DNA from: Azonexaceae bacterium s22
Lineage (GTDB): Bacteria; Pseudomonadota; Gammaproteobacteria; Burkholderiales; Rhodocyclaceae
Direction of reading: 5' to 3'
Length of the DNA: 64,000 nucleotides
Assembly: GCA_016617495.1 (NCBI GenBank)
Contig: WYCU01000005.1
Span: 1 to 64,000 of the forward strand
The number at the start of each line of letters is the position of its first letter. The first letter of the stretch is position 1. Position numbers and translations under genes: made by a program. Shown here one piece after another: positions 25,960-33,942 of the stretch. The notes beneath the pieces are model-generated. The model made no database searches. It worked only from the letters and a program-made list of their open reading frames with translations, and was not told the DNA's origin.

Positions 25960-26451
25960 ATGAGCCGCGCCACCCTTTTTGCTGCCACCTTGATCGCCGG
26001 ACTGCTCGCCGCTTGCGGCAGTTCCGGGCCGCGCATGGCTTCCTCGGCGGGAACCATTGTGCAACCGGCCAGCCCGAAGGGCAACGAAATCGCGCTTTAC
26101 GCCATGGGCCTGATCGACACCGGCTACCGCTTCGGCGGCAAGAACCCCGAAGCCGGGCTCGACTGCAGCGGCATGGTCGCCTACATTTACCGCGAAGCCG
26201 CCGGGATCAAGGTCCAGGGCAGCGCCGCCGACATCGCCCGACGCAGCCGCAGCATCGACCCCGACACCCTGCGCCCCGGCGATCTCGTCTTCTTCAACAC
26301 CCGCAACCGGCCGTATTCCCACGTCGGCATCTATATTGGCGATGCCCGCTTCGTCCATGCGCCATCGACCAACGGCCGCGTCCGCATCGACCGCCTGAGC
26401 GACCGCTACTACGCCCAACGCTTCGAAGCCGCCGCCACCCTGCTCGACTAA
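25960..26451 (+). CDS. NlpC/P60 family lipoprotein, peptidoglycan endopeptidase
   Basis: 163 residues. The lipoprotein signal ends LLAACG. The catalytic triad is visible: Cys69 (GLDCSGMVAYIY), His121 (SHVGIYIG) and a third polar residue His133 (HAPSTNGRV). It probably cleaves cell-wall stem peptides from the outer membrane. Divergent from the aldehyde dehydrogenase with 61 bp between starts; the inverted repeat at 25923-25958 lies directly upstream. Confidence 0.9.
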   Translation: MSRATLFAATLIAGLLAACGSSGPRMASSAGTIVQPASPKGNEIALYAMGLIDTGYRFGGKNPEAGLDCSGMVAYIYREAAGIKVQGSAADIARRSRSIDPDTLRPGDLVFFNTRNRPYSHVGIYIGDARFVHAPSTNGRVRIDRLSDRYYAQRFEAAATLLD

Positions 26452-26463
26452 CCGTCAAGCCGA

Positions 26464-26493
26464 TTGGACGCCGCCGCCGCGTGGCGTTAGAAT
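26464..26493 (+). promoter_or_regulatory. Promoter of tRNA-Arg
   Basis: TTGGAC and TAGAAT separated by 18 bp, 13 bp before the mature tRNA 5' end. Confidence 0.6.
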
Positions 26494-26505
26494 CGCACCC
26501 TCTCC

Positions 26506-26582
26506 GCGCCTGTAGCTCAGTTGGATAGAGTATTGCCCTCCGAAGGCAAGGGTCGCACGTTCGAATCGTGTCAGGCGCGCCA
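26506..26582 (+). tRNA. tRNA-Arg (anticodon CCG)
   Basis: 77 nt cloverleaf: acceptor GCGCCTG pairs with CAGGCGC, D arm GCTC-AGTTGGATA-GAGT, anticodon stem TTGCC/GGCAA with loop CTCCGAA (anticodon CCG, reading CGG), T arm with GTTCGAATC, and encoded CCA. A terminator follows. The AT-richer island begins just downstream; no copy of the tRNA 3' end was found at its far side. Confidence 0.96.
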
Positions 26583-26593
26583 GTCAAGCATGG

Positions 26594-26630
26594 AAAAGGG
26601 CACTTCTTTGGAAGTGCCCTTTTGCTTTTG
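26594..26630 (+). terminator. Terminator after tRNA-Arg
   Basis: AAAAGGGCACTTC / GAAGTGCCCTTTT stem with TTTG loop, then a T-rich tail. Confidence 0.92.
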
Positions 26631-27010
26631 GGCGGTGGCGGTGGATAGCTGGCGTGCGTATCCCCGAATTTCATAACCTTTTGGTTGCAGGGCTGACCTG
26701 ATAGTTTTGTCAGTTGTTTCAACTGCCGATACGCCTTAGATTCAGACTGAAAGAATTTGAAAATCTGGTAGTGGCCATTCCGCTACGGAGTTCCGAATTC
26801 GGCCAGAAGCGGACATTTTCCCCTCCTCCCTACAGCAGACGTTGCCCAGCGGCAGCTATCCGGTATATTGACGTTGTTATACTGATAGCAAGTATTCCAA
26901 CGAAATACAGGCAATGGATTTAGAGCAATATATACAGCCTCAACAATATCAATCGTTATACGGACCGCTGTGTCCGTATAAACACTATTAGGCACCAATG
27001 GGCGCATCCC
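26631..27010. other. AT-richer leader region of a small island
   Basis: No gene. Composition shifts from GC-rich chromosome to AT-rich. It contains a fragment GGCCAGAAGCGGACATT (about 26801), of a type often seen as dispersed debris near mobile genes, a TATACT -10-like box (about 26879), and the inverted pair TACGGAC/GTCCGTA (26955-26978) just upstream of the island gene, a possible operator. Confidence 0.45.
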
Positions 27011-27865
27011 ATGGATACAGATAGTCAGATTTTTGCTTTCGTGCTGATGCCTTTTGACAAGGCATTCGACGATATCTACAAGATCGGAATCAAAGAAACG
27101 GCGAATTCACTGGGAATTCTGGCCGAGAGGGTCGACGAGCAAATTTTCCGAGAGGGAATACTTGAGCGCATTTATCGGCAAATTGAGTTGGCCGACTTAA
27201 TTGTGGCAGATATGACAGGCCAAAATCCCAACGTTTTCTATGAAGTTGGATACGCGCACGCGAAAAGCAAGCTCTGCATTCTTCTTACCAAAAATGCTGA
27301 CGACATCCCCTTTGATTTGAAACACCACAGACATATTGTTTATGGAAACTCGATTGGTGATTTGCGAAGCTTGCTAGCCGATGAGATGGCCTGGGCGAAG
27401 GCCCAAATTGACGCTGTCCGATTGAGTCGAATCAAGGTGACAGTTAAGGATGTTGTCGGTCTTCTGGAAAAGACGAAATTTTTCGCTTCAGGAGAGGTCG
27501 ATTTCAAAATTGATCTGAACAACGATTCATCAAACACTTCATCCGAGATCGATGCTATCTACTTCTACTCCAACAAGGGATGGACACTACGGCAGGATGG
27601 GAAAGACTGTCCCACAACAGATTCCGATCTTCCGGATTTCCCCGCGCGCCATTTTCTTACTCCACCTGTTCGAAGGCTGAATCGACAATCGTGGGCGCAA
27701 CTGAAATTCTCTGCAAAGCGCATTCTTGCTTTTGCTACAGAAGGGCAAGAACTCAAAGATTCATATCGGCTGACTGGGAGAGCCTTGATTCGGCTTGTGA
27801 CGGTCGAAGGTAACTACGATTATGAGTTTTCTCTTGACGTGAAAATTGATGAAATTCCGTTCTAA
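27011..27865 (+). CDS. Nucleoside 2-deoxyribosyltransferase-like domain protein on a small island
   Basis: 284 residues. The N-terminal 115 residues read FVLMPFDKAFDDIYKIGIK, then IELADLIVADMTGQNPNVFY and GYAHAKSKLCILLT, the pattern of the nucleoside-deoxyribosyltransferase/TIR-like Rossmann fold found in defence and signalling proteins. A linker (about 145-165) leads to a beta-rich C-terminal domain (165-284) that I do not recognise. Codon use and AT content differ sharply from the neighbours, so it is horizontally acquired beside tRNA-Arg. A nucleotide- or NAD-processing effector is plausible but inferred; there are no partner genes. Confidence 0.7.
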   Translation: MDTDSQIFAFVLMPFDKAFDDIYKIGIKETANSLGILAERVDEQIFREGILERIYRQIELADLIVADMTGQNPNVFYEVGYAHAKSKLCILLTKNADDIPFDLKHHRHIVYGNSIGDLRSLLADEMAWAKAQIDAVRLSRIKVTVKDVVGLLEKTKFFASGEVDFKIDLNNDSSNTSSEIDAIYFYSNKGWTLRQDGKDCPTTDSDLPDFPARHFLTPPVRRLNRQSWAQLKFSAKRILAFATEGQELKDSYRLTGRALIRLVTVEGNYDYEFSLDVKIDEIPF

Positions 27866-28250
27866 GTGCCCAGCCAATTATTCGACCGGACGATGCGCAA
27901 TGAAGCTACGCAGTGCCGGTGAATTCAAACGTTCCTGAAAATCCGATTTTCCAAGCTGGCAATTACCGCTTTGGGTCGATAACCGCCCTACGGTTGTAGA
28001 GCATAATTTTTGTTGGTCGTTTAACCCAACCGCGCAACACGCAATCCCGCTTCCTCAATATGGCGTCGTAACGCCTCCACGCAGGGTGTGAACCGCGCCG
28101 AGAAGCCTTCGCATTCGCTGATTCTGGTGAGGAAAATTTCAGCCAGTTGGCGTGCGCGGTTCGCGGTGCTCAGGCTTCTATGACAACGCGCTTTTTGGCC
28201 GTTTGGCCGTGGTCAGCTTATTCGCGCTTGAAAAGCGACGAGGCCGCTGT
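27866..28250. other. Downstream part of the island and junction
   Basis: No intact gene. It holds a stretch TACCGCTTTGGGTCGATAA (about 27966) that, like the fragment near 26801, looks like mobile-element debris, and a start-less open frame at 28021-28212 on the minus strand. Confidence 0.4.
28021..28212 (-). pseudogene. Start-less coding remnant
   Basis: An open frame of 63 codons ends in TAA at 28021 and is closed upstream by TGA. It contains no ATG, although a GTG occurs near 28080. The peptide end RHIEEAGLRVARLG is helical and protein-like and the base composition matches the host, not the island. It may be the 3' remnant of a gene cut by island insertion. No family recognised. Confidence 0.3.
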
Positions 28251-29162
28251 TCAGACCGATGCTTGCGCTCGCCAATCCCCCAACGCCGCCAGCCCCTGCG
28301 CCAGATCGGGGAGTTGCTGGACGCCCGGCAGCGGTGTGGCGTGGGCGATGCCGGCGCCGCCGGCCCATAGGGCCACGCTTGGGGGGAGGAGTTGGCGCAG
28401 TTGCTGCAGGGCTTCGGGGATTTTTCGGGCGGGGAAGGCTGCGGAGAACGAGAGGGTGACGATATCGACGCAATGCGCTTCGGCGGCGCGGCTGATTTCG
28501 GTCATCGGCATTTGGGTGCCGAGTGGGATGCATTCGGCGCCATCGAGCGCGAACAGGGCTTCGACCATCAGCAGGCCGAGGATGTGCTGTTCGTCCGGCA
28601 GCGTGGTCAGCAGTACGCGCGGGTTGCCGTCGCCTTGGGGCAGGGCGGCGATGCTTTGCCGCAGCACGCGCTTGGTCAGTTCCGTGAACAAGTGTTCTTC
28701 AAACACCTGGATGTCGCCGTCTTCCCAGGCTTCGCCGATGCGGTGCGTCAGCGGGGCGATGGTGTCCTGGACAAAACGCTGCAAACCGTGACGCGCGAGC
28801 CGTTGTTGCAGGGCGTGCACATAGCCGTTGGCGTTGTGCCGCTTGATCAGGCCGATCAGCGTGTCGATGCCGGGTTCGTCGATGGTTTCGCTGGCCGCGC
28901 GCGGCGGGCGGGATTTTTTCGGCCCGAGCTGCGCTAACGCCTCGCTGGGCAGCGCGATCAGCCGGCCGGGCCGATGCCCTTGATCCATCAATCGTTTGAT
29001 CAGCCGTAGCCGTTCGACCTGGTCGATGGGATAGACGCGTTCGCCGTTGGCGTTGCGTTCGGGCAGGGGGAAGCCGTAGCGCCGTTCCCACATGCGCAGG
29101 ACATCCTTCGATAGCCCGGTGTCGCGTTCGACGGCACCGATGTTCAAGCTCGGGGTATTCAT
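28251..29162 (-). CDS. MerR-family regulator with B12-binding-type domain (LitR/CarH-like)
   Basis: 303 residues. A MerR winged helix (about 5-70: IGAVERDTGLSKDVLRMWERRYGFPLP) is followed by a helical cap (about 95-175) with WEDGDIQVFEEHL, the W-x9-EH signature of B12 light sensors, and a Rossmann domain whose loop EQHILGL places a His where cobalamin's lower ligand sits (canonical DxHxxG). Family members bind adenosylcobalamin and repress in the dark. The start at 29162 is chosen because AGGA sits 5 bp upstream; the earlier ATG at 29177 has no ribosome site and falls inside an operator. Divergent from the module it probably controls. Confidence 0.85.
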   Translation of the reverse strand: MNTPSLNIGAVERDTGLSKDVLRMWERRYGFPLPERNANGERVYPIDQVERLRLIKRLMDQGHRPGRLIALPSEALAQLGPKKSRPPRAASETIDEPGIDTLIGLIKRHNANGYVHALQQRLARHGLQRFVQDTIAPLTHRIGEAWEDGDIQVFEEHLFTELTKRVLRQSIAALPQGDGNPRVLLTTLPDEQHILGLLMVEALFALDGAECIPLGTQMPMTEISRAAEAHCVDIVTLSFSAAFPARKIPEALQQLRQLLPPSVALWAGGAGIAHATPLPGVQQLPDLAQGLAALGDWRAQASV

Positions 29163-29163
29163 A

Positions 29164-29178
29164 TTTGTCCTAAACAAA
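29164..29178. promoter_or_regulatory. Operator O1 for the MerR/B12 regulator
   Basis: TTTGTCCTAAACAAA lies just upstream of the regulator's start codon. Its reverse complement matches operator O2 at 14 of 15 bases. Confidence 0.65.
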
Positions 29179-29192
29179 CCATGAACAAACTG

Positions 29193-29221
29193 TTGACAGT
29201 GACTCGTTTGATGACTATCTT
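29193..29221 (+). promoter_or_regulatory. Sigma70 promoter of the folE2-cfa module
   Basis: TTGACA (29193-29198), 17-bp spacer, TATCTT (29216-29221). It lies between operators O1 and O2. Confidence 0.7.
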
Positions 29222-29237
29222 ACGAACAAAAGATCAT

Positions 29238-29252
29238 TTTGTCTAGGACAAA
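29238..29252. promoter_or_regulatory. Operator O2 for the MerR/B12 regulator
   Basis: TTTGTCTAGGACAAA, a near-perfect palindrome, lies downstream of the -10 box and before the ribosome site of the glutathione peroxidase gene. Its centre is 74 bp (seven helical turns) from that of O1. Confidence 0.65.
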
Positions 29253-29269
29253 CGAGCAAGGTGTCGAAG

Positions 29270-29833
29270 ATGAACGCTTATTTCAAACGTTGGCTGGGTG
29301 TGGCCGGATTGCTCTCGGTGGGCATGGTGCCGGCCGGTGCGAACGCCGCTTGCCCGGCGCTGCTCGACCATACCTTTCCGGCCTTGCTGGATGGCAAGCC
29401 GATGCCGCTGTGTCAGTACGCCGGCAAAGTGATCCTGGTGGTGAATACGGCGAGCTACTGCGGTTTCACCTCGCAATACGACGGTCTGGAAAAACTCTAT
29501 GCCCGTCTGAAGGATCGGGGGCTGGTGGTACTCGGCTTCCCGTCCAACGATTTCGGTGAGCAGGAGCCGGGCTCGAACAAGGAAATCGCCGAGTTTTGCC
29601 GCCTGACCTATGGCGTCGAGTTTCCCATGGTCGGCAAGACCGTGGTCAAGGGCAAGAACGCCAATCCTTTCTATTTGAAGCTCGCGGAAATCACCGGCAG
29701 CAAGCCGCGCTGGAATTTCCACAAATACCTGATCAGCCGCGACGGTACGCAGGTTGCTGCCTATTCCAGCTTCACCAAGCCCGAAGACAAAGACTTGCTG
29801 AAGAAGATCGACGAATTCCTGAACGCCAAATAA
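29270..29833 (+). CDS. Exported glutathione-peroxidase-family protein
   Basis: 187 residues with a Sec signal (cleavage near AGANA-A), then a thioredoxin-fold peroxidase: NTASYCGFTSQY with Cys64 in place of selenocysteine, GFPSNDFGEQEPG with the catalytic Gln region, and WNFHKYLI. It acts on peroxides in the periplasm, perhaps lipid hydroperoxides. The ATG at 29270 is chosen because AAGG sits 8 bp upstream. First gene of the module under the O1/O2 promoter. Confidence 0.85.
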   Translation: MNAYFKRWLGVAGLLSVGMVPAGANAACPALLDHTFPALLDGKPMPLCQYAGKVILVVNTASYCGFTSQYDGLEKLYARLKDRGLVVLGFPSNDFGEQEPGSNKEIAEFCRLTYGVEFPMVGKTVVKGKNANPFYLKLAEITGSKPRWNFHKYLISRDGTQVAAYSSFTKPEDKDLLKKIDEFLNAK

Positions 29834-29854
29834 GCCCCCTCGCTCAAGGAGCCG

Positions 29855-30658
29855 ATGATGAACGCACCCGAATCCATTTTCCTGCCCGATGTGCAGTCCG
29901 CCGCCGATACCCGTTGCCTGGCCATCCAGCGCGTGGGGGTCAAGGGTTTGCGTTACCCGCTGACGCTGCGTGCCCTCAATGGCGAAACGCTCAGCACGGT
30001 GGCGACCCTCAGCCTCAGCGTGGCGCTGCCGCCGGAGGTGAAAGGCACGCACATGTCGCGTTTCGTGGAGTTGCTTGAAGCGCGCACTGGCGAACTGACG
30101 CAGGAGGGCTTGCTGCACATGCTCGACGGGATGTTGGCGCGGCTCGATGCGCGCAGCGGCCGCATCGAGATGGCCTTCCCGTATTTCATCCGCAAGGCGG
30201 CGCCGGTTTCCGGCGTGGAAAGCCTGCTGGATTACGACGTGACGCTGATCGCCGAAAAGCGCGAAGGCGAAAAGCCGAGCCTCACGCTGCGCATCGTGGC
30301 GCCGGTCACGAGCCTGTGTCCGTGCTCGAAAAAGATTTCTCAATACGGCGCCCACAACCAGCGTTCGCTGATTACCCTCGAAGCCCGCCTCGCCGCGCCG
30401 ATGCCGATTGAAGCGCTGGCGCGCATCGCCGAGGACGAAGCCTCCTGCGAGGTGTTCGGCCTGCTCAAGCGCCCGGACGAAAAGTGGGTGACGGAGCGCG
30501 CTTACGACAACCCCAAGTTTGTCGAGGATCTGGTGCGCGACATCGCCCTGCGCCTGATGCGCGAGCCGCGCATCGCTGCGTGGAAAGTGGCCTCCGAAAA
30601 CTTCGAATCCATCCACAACCATTCGGCCTATGCCGAGTTGTGGGGCTGCAACGGCTAA
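29855..30658 (+). CDS. folE2: GTP cyclohydrolase FolE2
   Basis: 267 residues, type IB GTP cyclohydrolase (COG1469), which makes dihydroneopterin triphosphate without needing zinc. Seen: [25 protein letters not shown], and the metal/catalytic loop [20 protein letters not shown]. In this module it would supply pterin, possibly for a photoreceptor or a pterin-dependent enzyme. folE2 is a recurring member of light-induced LitR-type clusters. Ribosome site AAGGAG precedes the start. Confidence 0.93.
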   Translation: MMNAPESIFLPDVQSAADTRCLAIQRVGVKGLRYPLTLRALNGETLSTVATLSLSVALPPEVKGTHMSRFVELLEARTGELTQEGLLHMLDGMLARLDARSGRIEMAFPYFIRKAAPVSGVESLLDYDVTLIAEKREGEKPSLTLRIVAPVTSLCPCSKKISQYGAHNQRSLITLEARLAAPMPIEALARIAEDEASCEVFGLLKRPDEKWVTERAYDNPKFVEDLVRDIALRLMREPRIAAWKVASENFESIHNHSAYAELWGCNG

Positions 30659-30667
30659 GGGGGCGCC

Positions 30668-31975
30668 ATGAAAGGACAACGCATCGCCGTCATCGGCGCC
30701 GGTATTTCGGGGCTGGCCAGCGCCTGGCTGCTGTCCCGTCGTTACGAGGTCACGCTCTTCGAGGCGGCGCCTTATCTTGGCGGTCATACCCATACGGTGG
30801 ACGTGACGCTGGAGGGCAAGACGCATCCCGTGGATACCGGTTTTCTCGTCTTCAATGAAAAGACCTATCCCAACCTGATCGCCCTGTTCGCGCTTTTGGG
30901 GGTGGAGAGCGTCGAAACGGAAATGTCGTTTGCGGTCAGCCTGGAAAACCCCGATCTGGAATGGGCGGGCAGCAATCTGGCCACGGTGTTCGGGCAAAAG
31001 CGCAACCTTGTGCGGCGGCAGTTCTGGGCCATGCTGGCCGACATCCTGCGCTTCAACAGGGAGAGTACGGCCTGGCTGCTCAGCCACCCGAACGACGGGC
31101 GCAGCCTGCGCGACTTCCTGCGCGAAGGCCGCTATGCGGACGCCTTTGCAAACTGGTATCTGCTGCCGATGGCGGCGGCCATCTGGTCCTGCCCGACCGG
31201 CCAGATGCTCGACATGCCGCTCGCCACCTTCATCCGCTTTTGCGATAACCACGGGCTGCTGCAGGTCTTCGACCGCCCGATGTGGCGCACGGTGAAAGGC
31301 GGCGGGCGCGAATACGTGAAGCAAATCGCCGCCCGGCTCGACGACATTCGCCTGGCCTGCCCGGTGCATGCCGTGACGCGCGAGGCCGATGGCTTGCGTG
31401 TCACGCACGCCGGCGGTGTCGAGGCTTTCGACCAGGTGGTGCTGGCCTGCCACAGCGACCAGTCGCGGGCCATACTGGGGCTCACGGCCAGCGATGCACA
31501 GCGCGAGGTGTTGTCGGCCATTCGCTACCAGCCCAATCGCGCGGTATTGCACACCGATGCGGCCTTGCTGCCGCGCGACCGCAAGCTGTGGTCGGCGTGG
31601 AATTACTTCGCCGGTGAGGGCGAGCCGGGCGACCAGCCGGTCGGCGTGTCCTACCTGATCAACAAATTGCAGCCGCTGCCGTTCGAGACGCCCGTGGTGG
31701 TGACGCTGAATCCGGCCCGCGAACCAGACCCGGCCAAGGTGATCGCCGAATTCGACTACGCCCACCCGATTTTCGATGGCCCGGCCATTGCCGCGCAGCA
31801 ACGGCTGGCCGAGGTGCAGGGCGAGGGCGGCATCTGGCTGGCCGGCGCCTGGGGCAGCTACGGCTTCCATGAGGACGGCCTCAAGTCGGCATTGCGTGTG
31901 GCCAACGGCCTTGGGGTCAGCGCCCCGTGGCAAGGTGCGGTGGCCGAAATGCTGCGCGAGACCGAGGCGGCGTAA
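30668..31975 (+). CDS. FAD-dependent amine-oxidase-fold oxidoreductase
   Basis: 435 residues. Dinucleotide-binding motif IAVIGAGISGLASAWLL, FEAAPYLGGHTHT, and a C-terminal FAD-contact motif IWLAGAWGSYGFHEDGL. It resembles the NAD/FAD-binding proteins that always travel with DUF1365 and CFA-family genes, and may desaturate or oxidise a fatty acyl chain before or after methylation. Separated from DUF1365 by 9 bp. Soluble; no membrane segment seen. Confidence 0.85.
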   Translation: MKGQRIAVIGAGISGLASAWLLSRRYEVTLFEAAPYLGGHTHTVDVTLEGKTHPVDTGFLVFNEKTYPNLIALFALLGVESVETEMSFAVSLENPDLEWAGSNLATVFGQKRNLVRRQFWAMLADILRFNRESTAWLLSHPNDGRSLRDFLREGRYADAFANWYLLPMAAAIWSCPTGQMLDMPLATFIRFCDNHGLLQVFDRPMWRTVKGGGREYVKQIAARLDDIRLACPVHAVTREADGLRVTHAGGVEAFDQVVLACHSDQSRAILGLTASDAQREVLSAIRYQPNRAVLHTDAALLPRDRKLWSAWNYFAGEGEPGDQPVGVSYLINKLQPLPFETPVVVTLNPAREPDPAKVIAEFDYAHPIFDGPAIAAQQRLAEVQGEGGIWLAGAWGSYGFHEDGLKSALRVANGLGVSAPWQGAVAEMLRETEAA

Positions 31976-31984
31976 GGCATCGCC

Positions 31985-32749
31985 ATGCCGGCCCAAGCCC
32001 GACTCTGCCTCGGCCATGTGATGCACCGGCGCCTGCGTCCGGCCGTCAATGCCTTCGTGTATCCGGTGTTTTACGTGCAGTTGCCGCTGCGCGACCTGGC
32101 GGCGGCGCGGTGTGCGCTGTTTTCCATCGAGCACCGCAACCTGCTGAGTTTTTACAGCAAGGATCACGGCCCGCGCGACGGTAGCCCCTTGCTGCCCTGG
32201 ATCGAGCACCTGCTCGCCGCTCACGGACTGCCGACGGACGGCGAGATTGTGTTGCAGACCTTTCCGCGCGTGCTCGGCTTTGTCTTCAATCCGGTCAGCT
32301 TCTGGTATTGCCACGACCGCAGCGGGCGCCTTGTCGCCATTCTGGCCGAGGTCAATAACACCTTCGGCGGCACGCACAGCTATCTGCTGCATCGGCGCGG
32401 CGAAGCCCTGGCCGATGGCGAGGCATTGCGCGCCGAGAAGTTGTTCCATGTTTCGCCCTTCAACGACATCGAGGGCGGCTACCGTTTCCGCTTCCGGCTG
32501 GCGGGCGCGGTGCAGCGCTGCCACATCGATTACGACGATGCCGAGGGCGAACTGTTGCTTACGGCCATATCCGGCAAGCCGCAGCCGTGGTCCTCGGGGG
32601 CCTTGCTCAAGGCCTTCTTGCGCATGCCTTTCCTCACGCTCGGCGTGATCCTTCGTATCCATTGGCAGGCCCTCAAGCTGTGGCTCAAGGGCGTGCCGTT
32701 TCGCGGCGCTCACCCGCCGCCGCGGCCTATTCAGGAATCGACCAAATGA
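31985..32749 (+). CDS. DUF1365 family protein
   Basis: 254 residues, the DUF1365 length. Conserved patterns are seen: LCLGHVMHRRLRPAVNAFVYPV, LGFVFNPVSFWYCHD and EVNNTFGGTHSYLL, together with VSPFNDIEGGYRFRF. The family is almost always next to an FAD oxidoreductase and a CFA-type methyltransferase, as here; its reaction is not established, though a fatty-acid modification step is likely. It overlaps the next gene by 4 bp (ATGA). Confidence 0.88.
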   Translation: MPAQARLCLGHVMHRRLRPAVNAFVYPVFYVQLPLRDLAAARCALFSIEHRNLLSFYSKDHGPRDGSPLLPWIEHLLAAHGLPTDGEIVLQTFPRVLGFVFNPVSFWYCHDRSGRLVAILAEVNNTFGGTHSYLLHRRGEALADGEALRAEKLFHVSPFNDIEGGYRFRFRLAGAVQRCHIDYDDAEGELLLTAISGKPQPWSSGALLKAFLRMPFLTLGVILRIHWQALKLWLKGVPFRGAHPPPRPIQESTK

Positions 32750-33942
32750 ACCAGACGCTCAACCACGCCATGATCCTGCGCGGCACGGAACCGCTGGCGC
32801 GCGATACCCGGACGGTGTTCGAACTGCTGGAAAAACTCTCCGGCGGCCTGCTGGAAGTGCGTTTGCCGGACGGCTCGCGCGCCTTGTTCGGCGATGGCGA
32901 AAGCGGGGTGACGCTGCAGGTGATCGACGAAGCGATGTTCGGCCGCGTGCTGGCGCGCGGCGACATCGGGCTGGCCGAAGCCTATCTCGACGGGCAATGG
33001 GATTCCCCGGACCTGAGCGGTCTGCTGGCCCTGCTGGCGCGCAACCGCGAGGCGTTGTCCACGGCCGTCTATGGCTCGTGGCGGCAACTTCTGGCGGCGC
33101 GAGTGCGGCATTGGCTGAACCGCAACAGCCGCGCCGGCAGCAAGCGCAATATCATGGCCCACTACGATCTGGGCAATGCCTTTTACCGCCAGTGGCTGGA
33201 TGCGAGCATGAGCTATTCGTCCGCCCTTTACCGGGCCGAGGACGATGGTTCGCTGCTCGCCGCGCAGCAGGCCAAGTACCGCCGCATTCTCGAGCGCCTG
33301 AACGCCGCGGCCGGTGAGCACGTGCTGGAAATCGGCTGCGGTTGGGGCGGCTGTGCCGAAATGGCCGTGGCCGACGGGCTGAAGGTGACAGGCCTGACCC
33401 TTTCCCCGGCGCAGCTCGCGTGGGCGCAAAAGCGCGTGCCGCAGGCCGATCTGCGGTTGCAGGATTACCGCGATACGCAGGCGCAGTTCGACCATCTGGT
33501 GTCCATCGAAATGTTCGAGGCGGTCGGCGAGCGCTGGTGGCCGAGCTATTTCGGCACGGTGGCGCGCGCCCTCAAGCCGGGGGGCAAGGCGGTGATCCAG
33601 AGCATCACCATCCGCGACGACCTCTTTCCGGCCTACCGGCGCGGCACGGATTTCATCCAGCAATACATTTTCCCCGGCGGCATGCTGCCTTCGCGCAGCG
33701 CGTTCCGGCAAGCCGCGGCACGTCAGGGGCTGCAGGTCAGCGACGAATTCGCCTTCGGCCATGACTATGCCCGTACCCTGGCCGAATGGCGCCACGCCTT
33801 CGAGGCCAACTGGCCGCAGATTGCCGCGCTGGGTTTCGACGAGCGCTTCCGCCGTCTGTGGCGTCTTTATCTCTGCTACTGCGAGGCCGGCTTTGTGGCC
33901 GGAAATATCGATGTCGTCCAGTTTGAACTCACGCATCGTTGA
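32746..33942 (+). CDS. CFA-synthase-family SAM methyltransferase with altered active site
   Basis: 398 residues: an N-terminal cap (1-130) and a SAM domain with HYDLGNAFYRQWLD, EIGCGWGG and SIEMFEAVG. Compared with E. coli cyclopropane synthase, the catalytic Glu (Glu258) and a later Tyr in GHDYARTL are kept. The two bicarbonate-ligand residues Cys and His appear as Ser159 (SYSSALY) and Gln285 (VIQSITI). That argues for methyl transfer without ring closure, as in the methylating enzymes of furan or 10-methyl fatty acid pathways. This is inference. Tightly coupled to DUF1365 and the following gene. Confidence 0.85.
   Translation: MNQTLNHAMILRGTEPLARDTRTVFELLEKLSGGLLEVRLPDGSRALFGDGESGVTLQVIDEAMFGRVLARGDIGLAEAYLDGQWDSPDLSGLLALLARNREALSTAVYGSWRQLLAARVRHWLNRNSRAGSKRNIMAHYDLGNAFYRQWLDASMSYSSALYRAEDDGSLLAAQQAKYRRILERLNAAAGEHVLEIGCGWGGCAEMAVADGLKVTGLTLSPAQLAWAQKRVPQADLRLQDYRDTQAQFDHLVSIEMFEAVGERWWPSYFGTVARALKPGGKAVIQSITIRDDLFPAYRRGTDFIQQYIFPGGMLPSRSAFRQAAARQGLQVSDEFAFGHDYARTLAEWRHAFEANWPQIAALGFDERFRRLWRLYLCYCEAGFVAGNIDVVQFELTHR

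Noticed and set aside
29243-32713. A very long open frame (over 1100 codons) on the minus strand opposite GPx-folE2-FAD-DUF1365
   Set aside because: It is antisense to four clearly identified genes, has no family pattern and is rich in His/Arg/Gln, as expected for the shadow of GC-rich codons.
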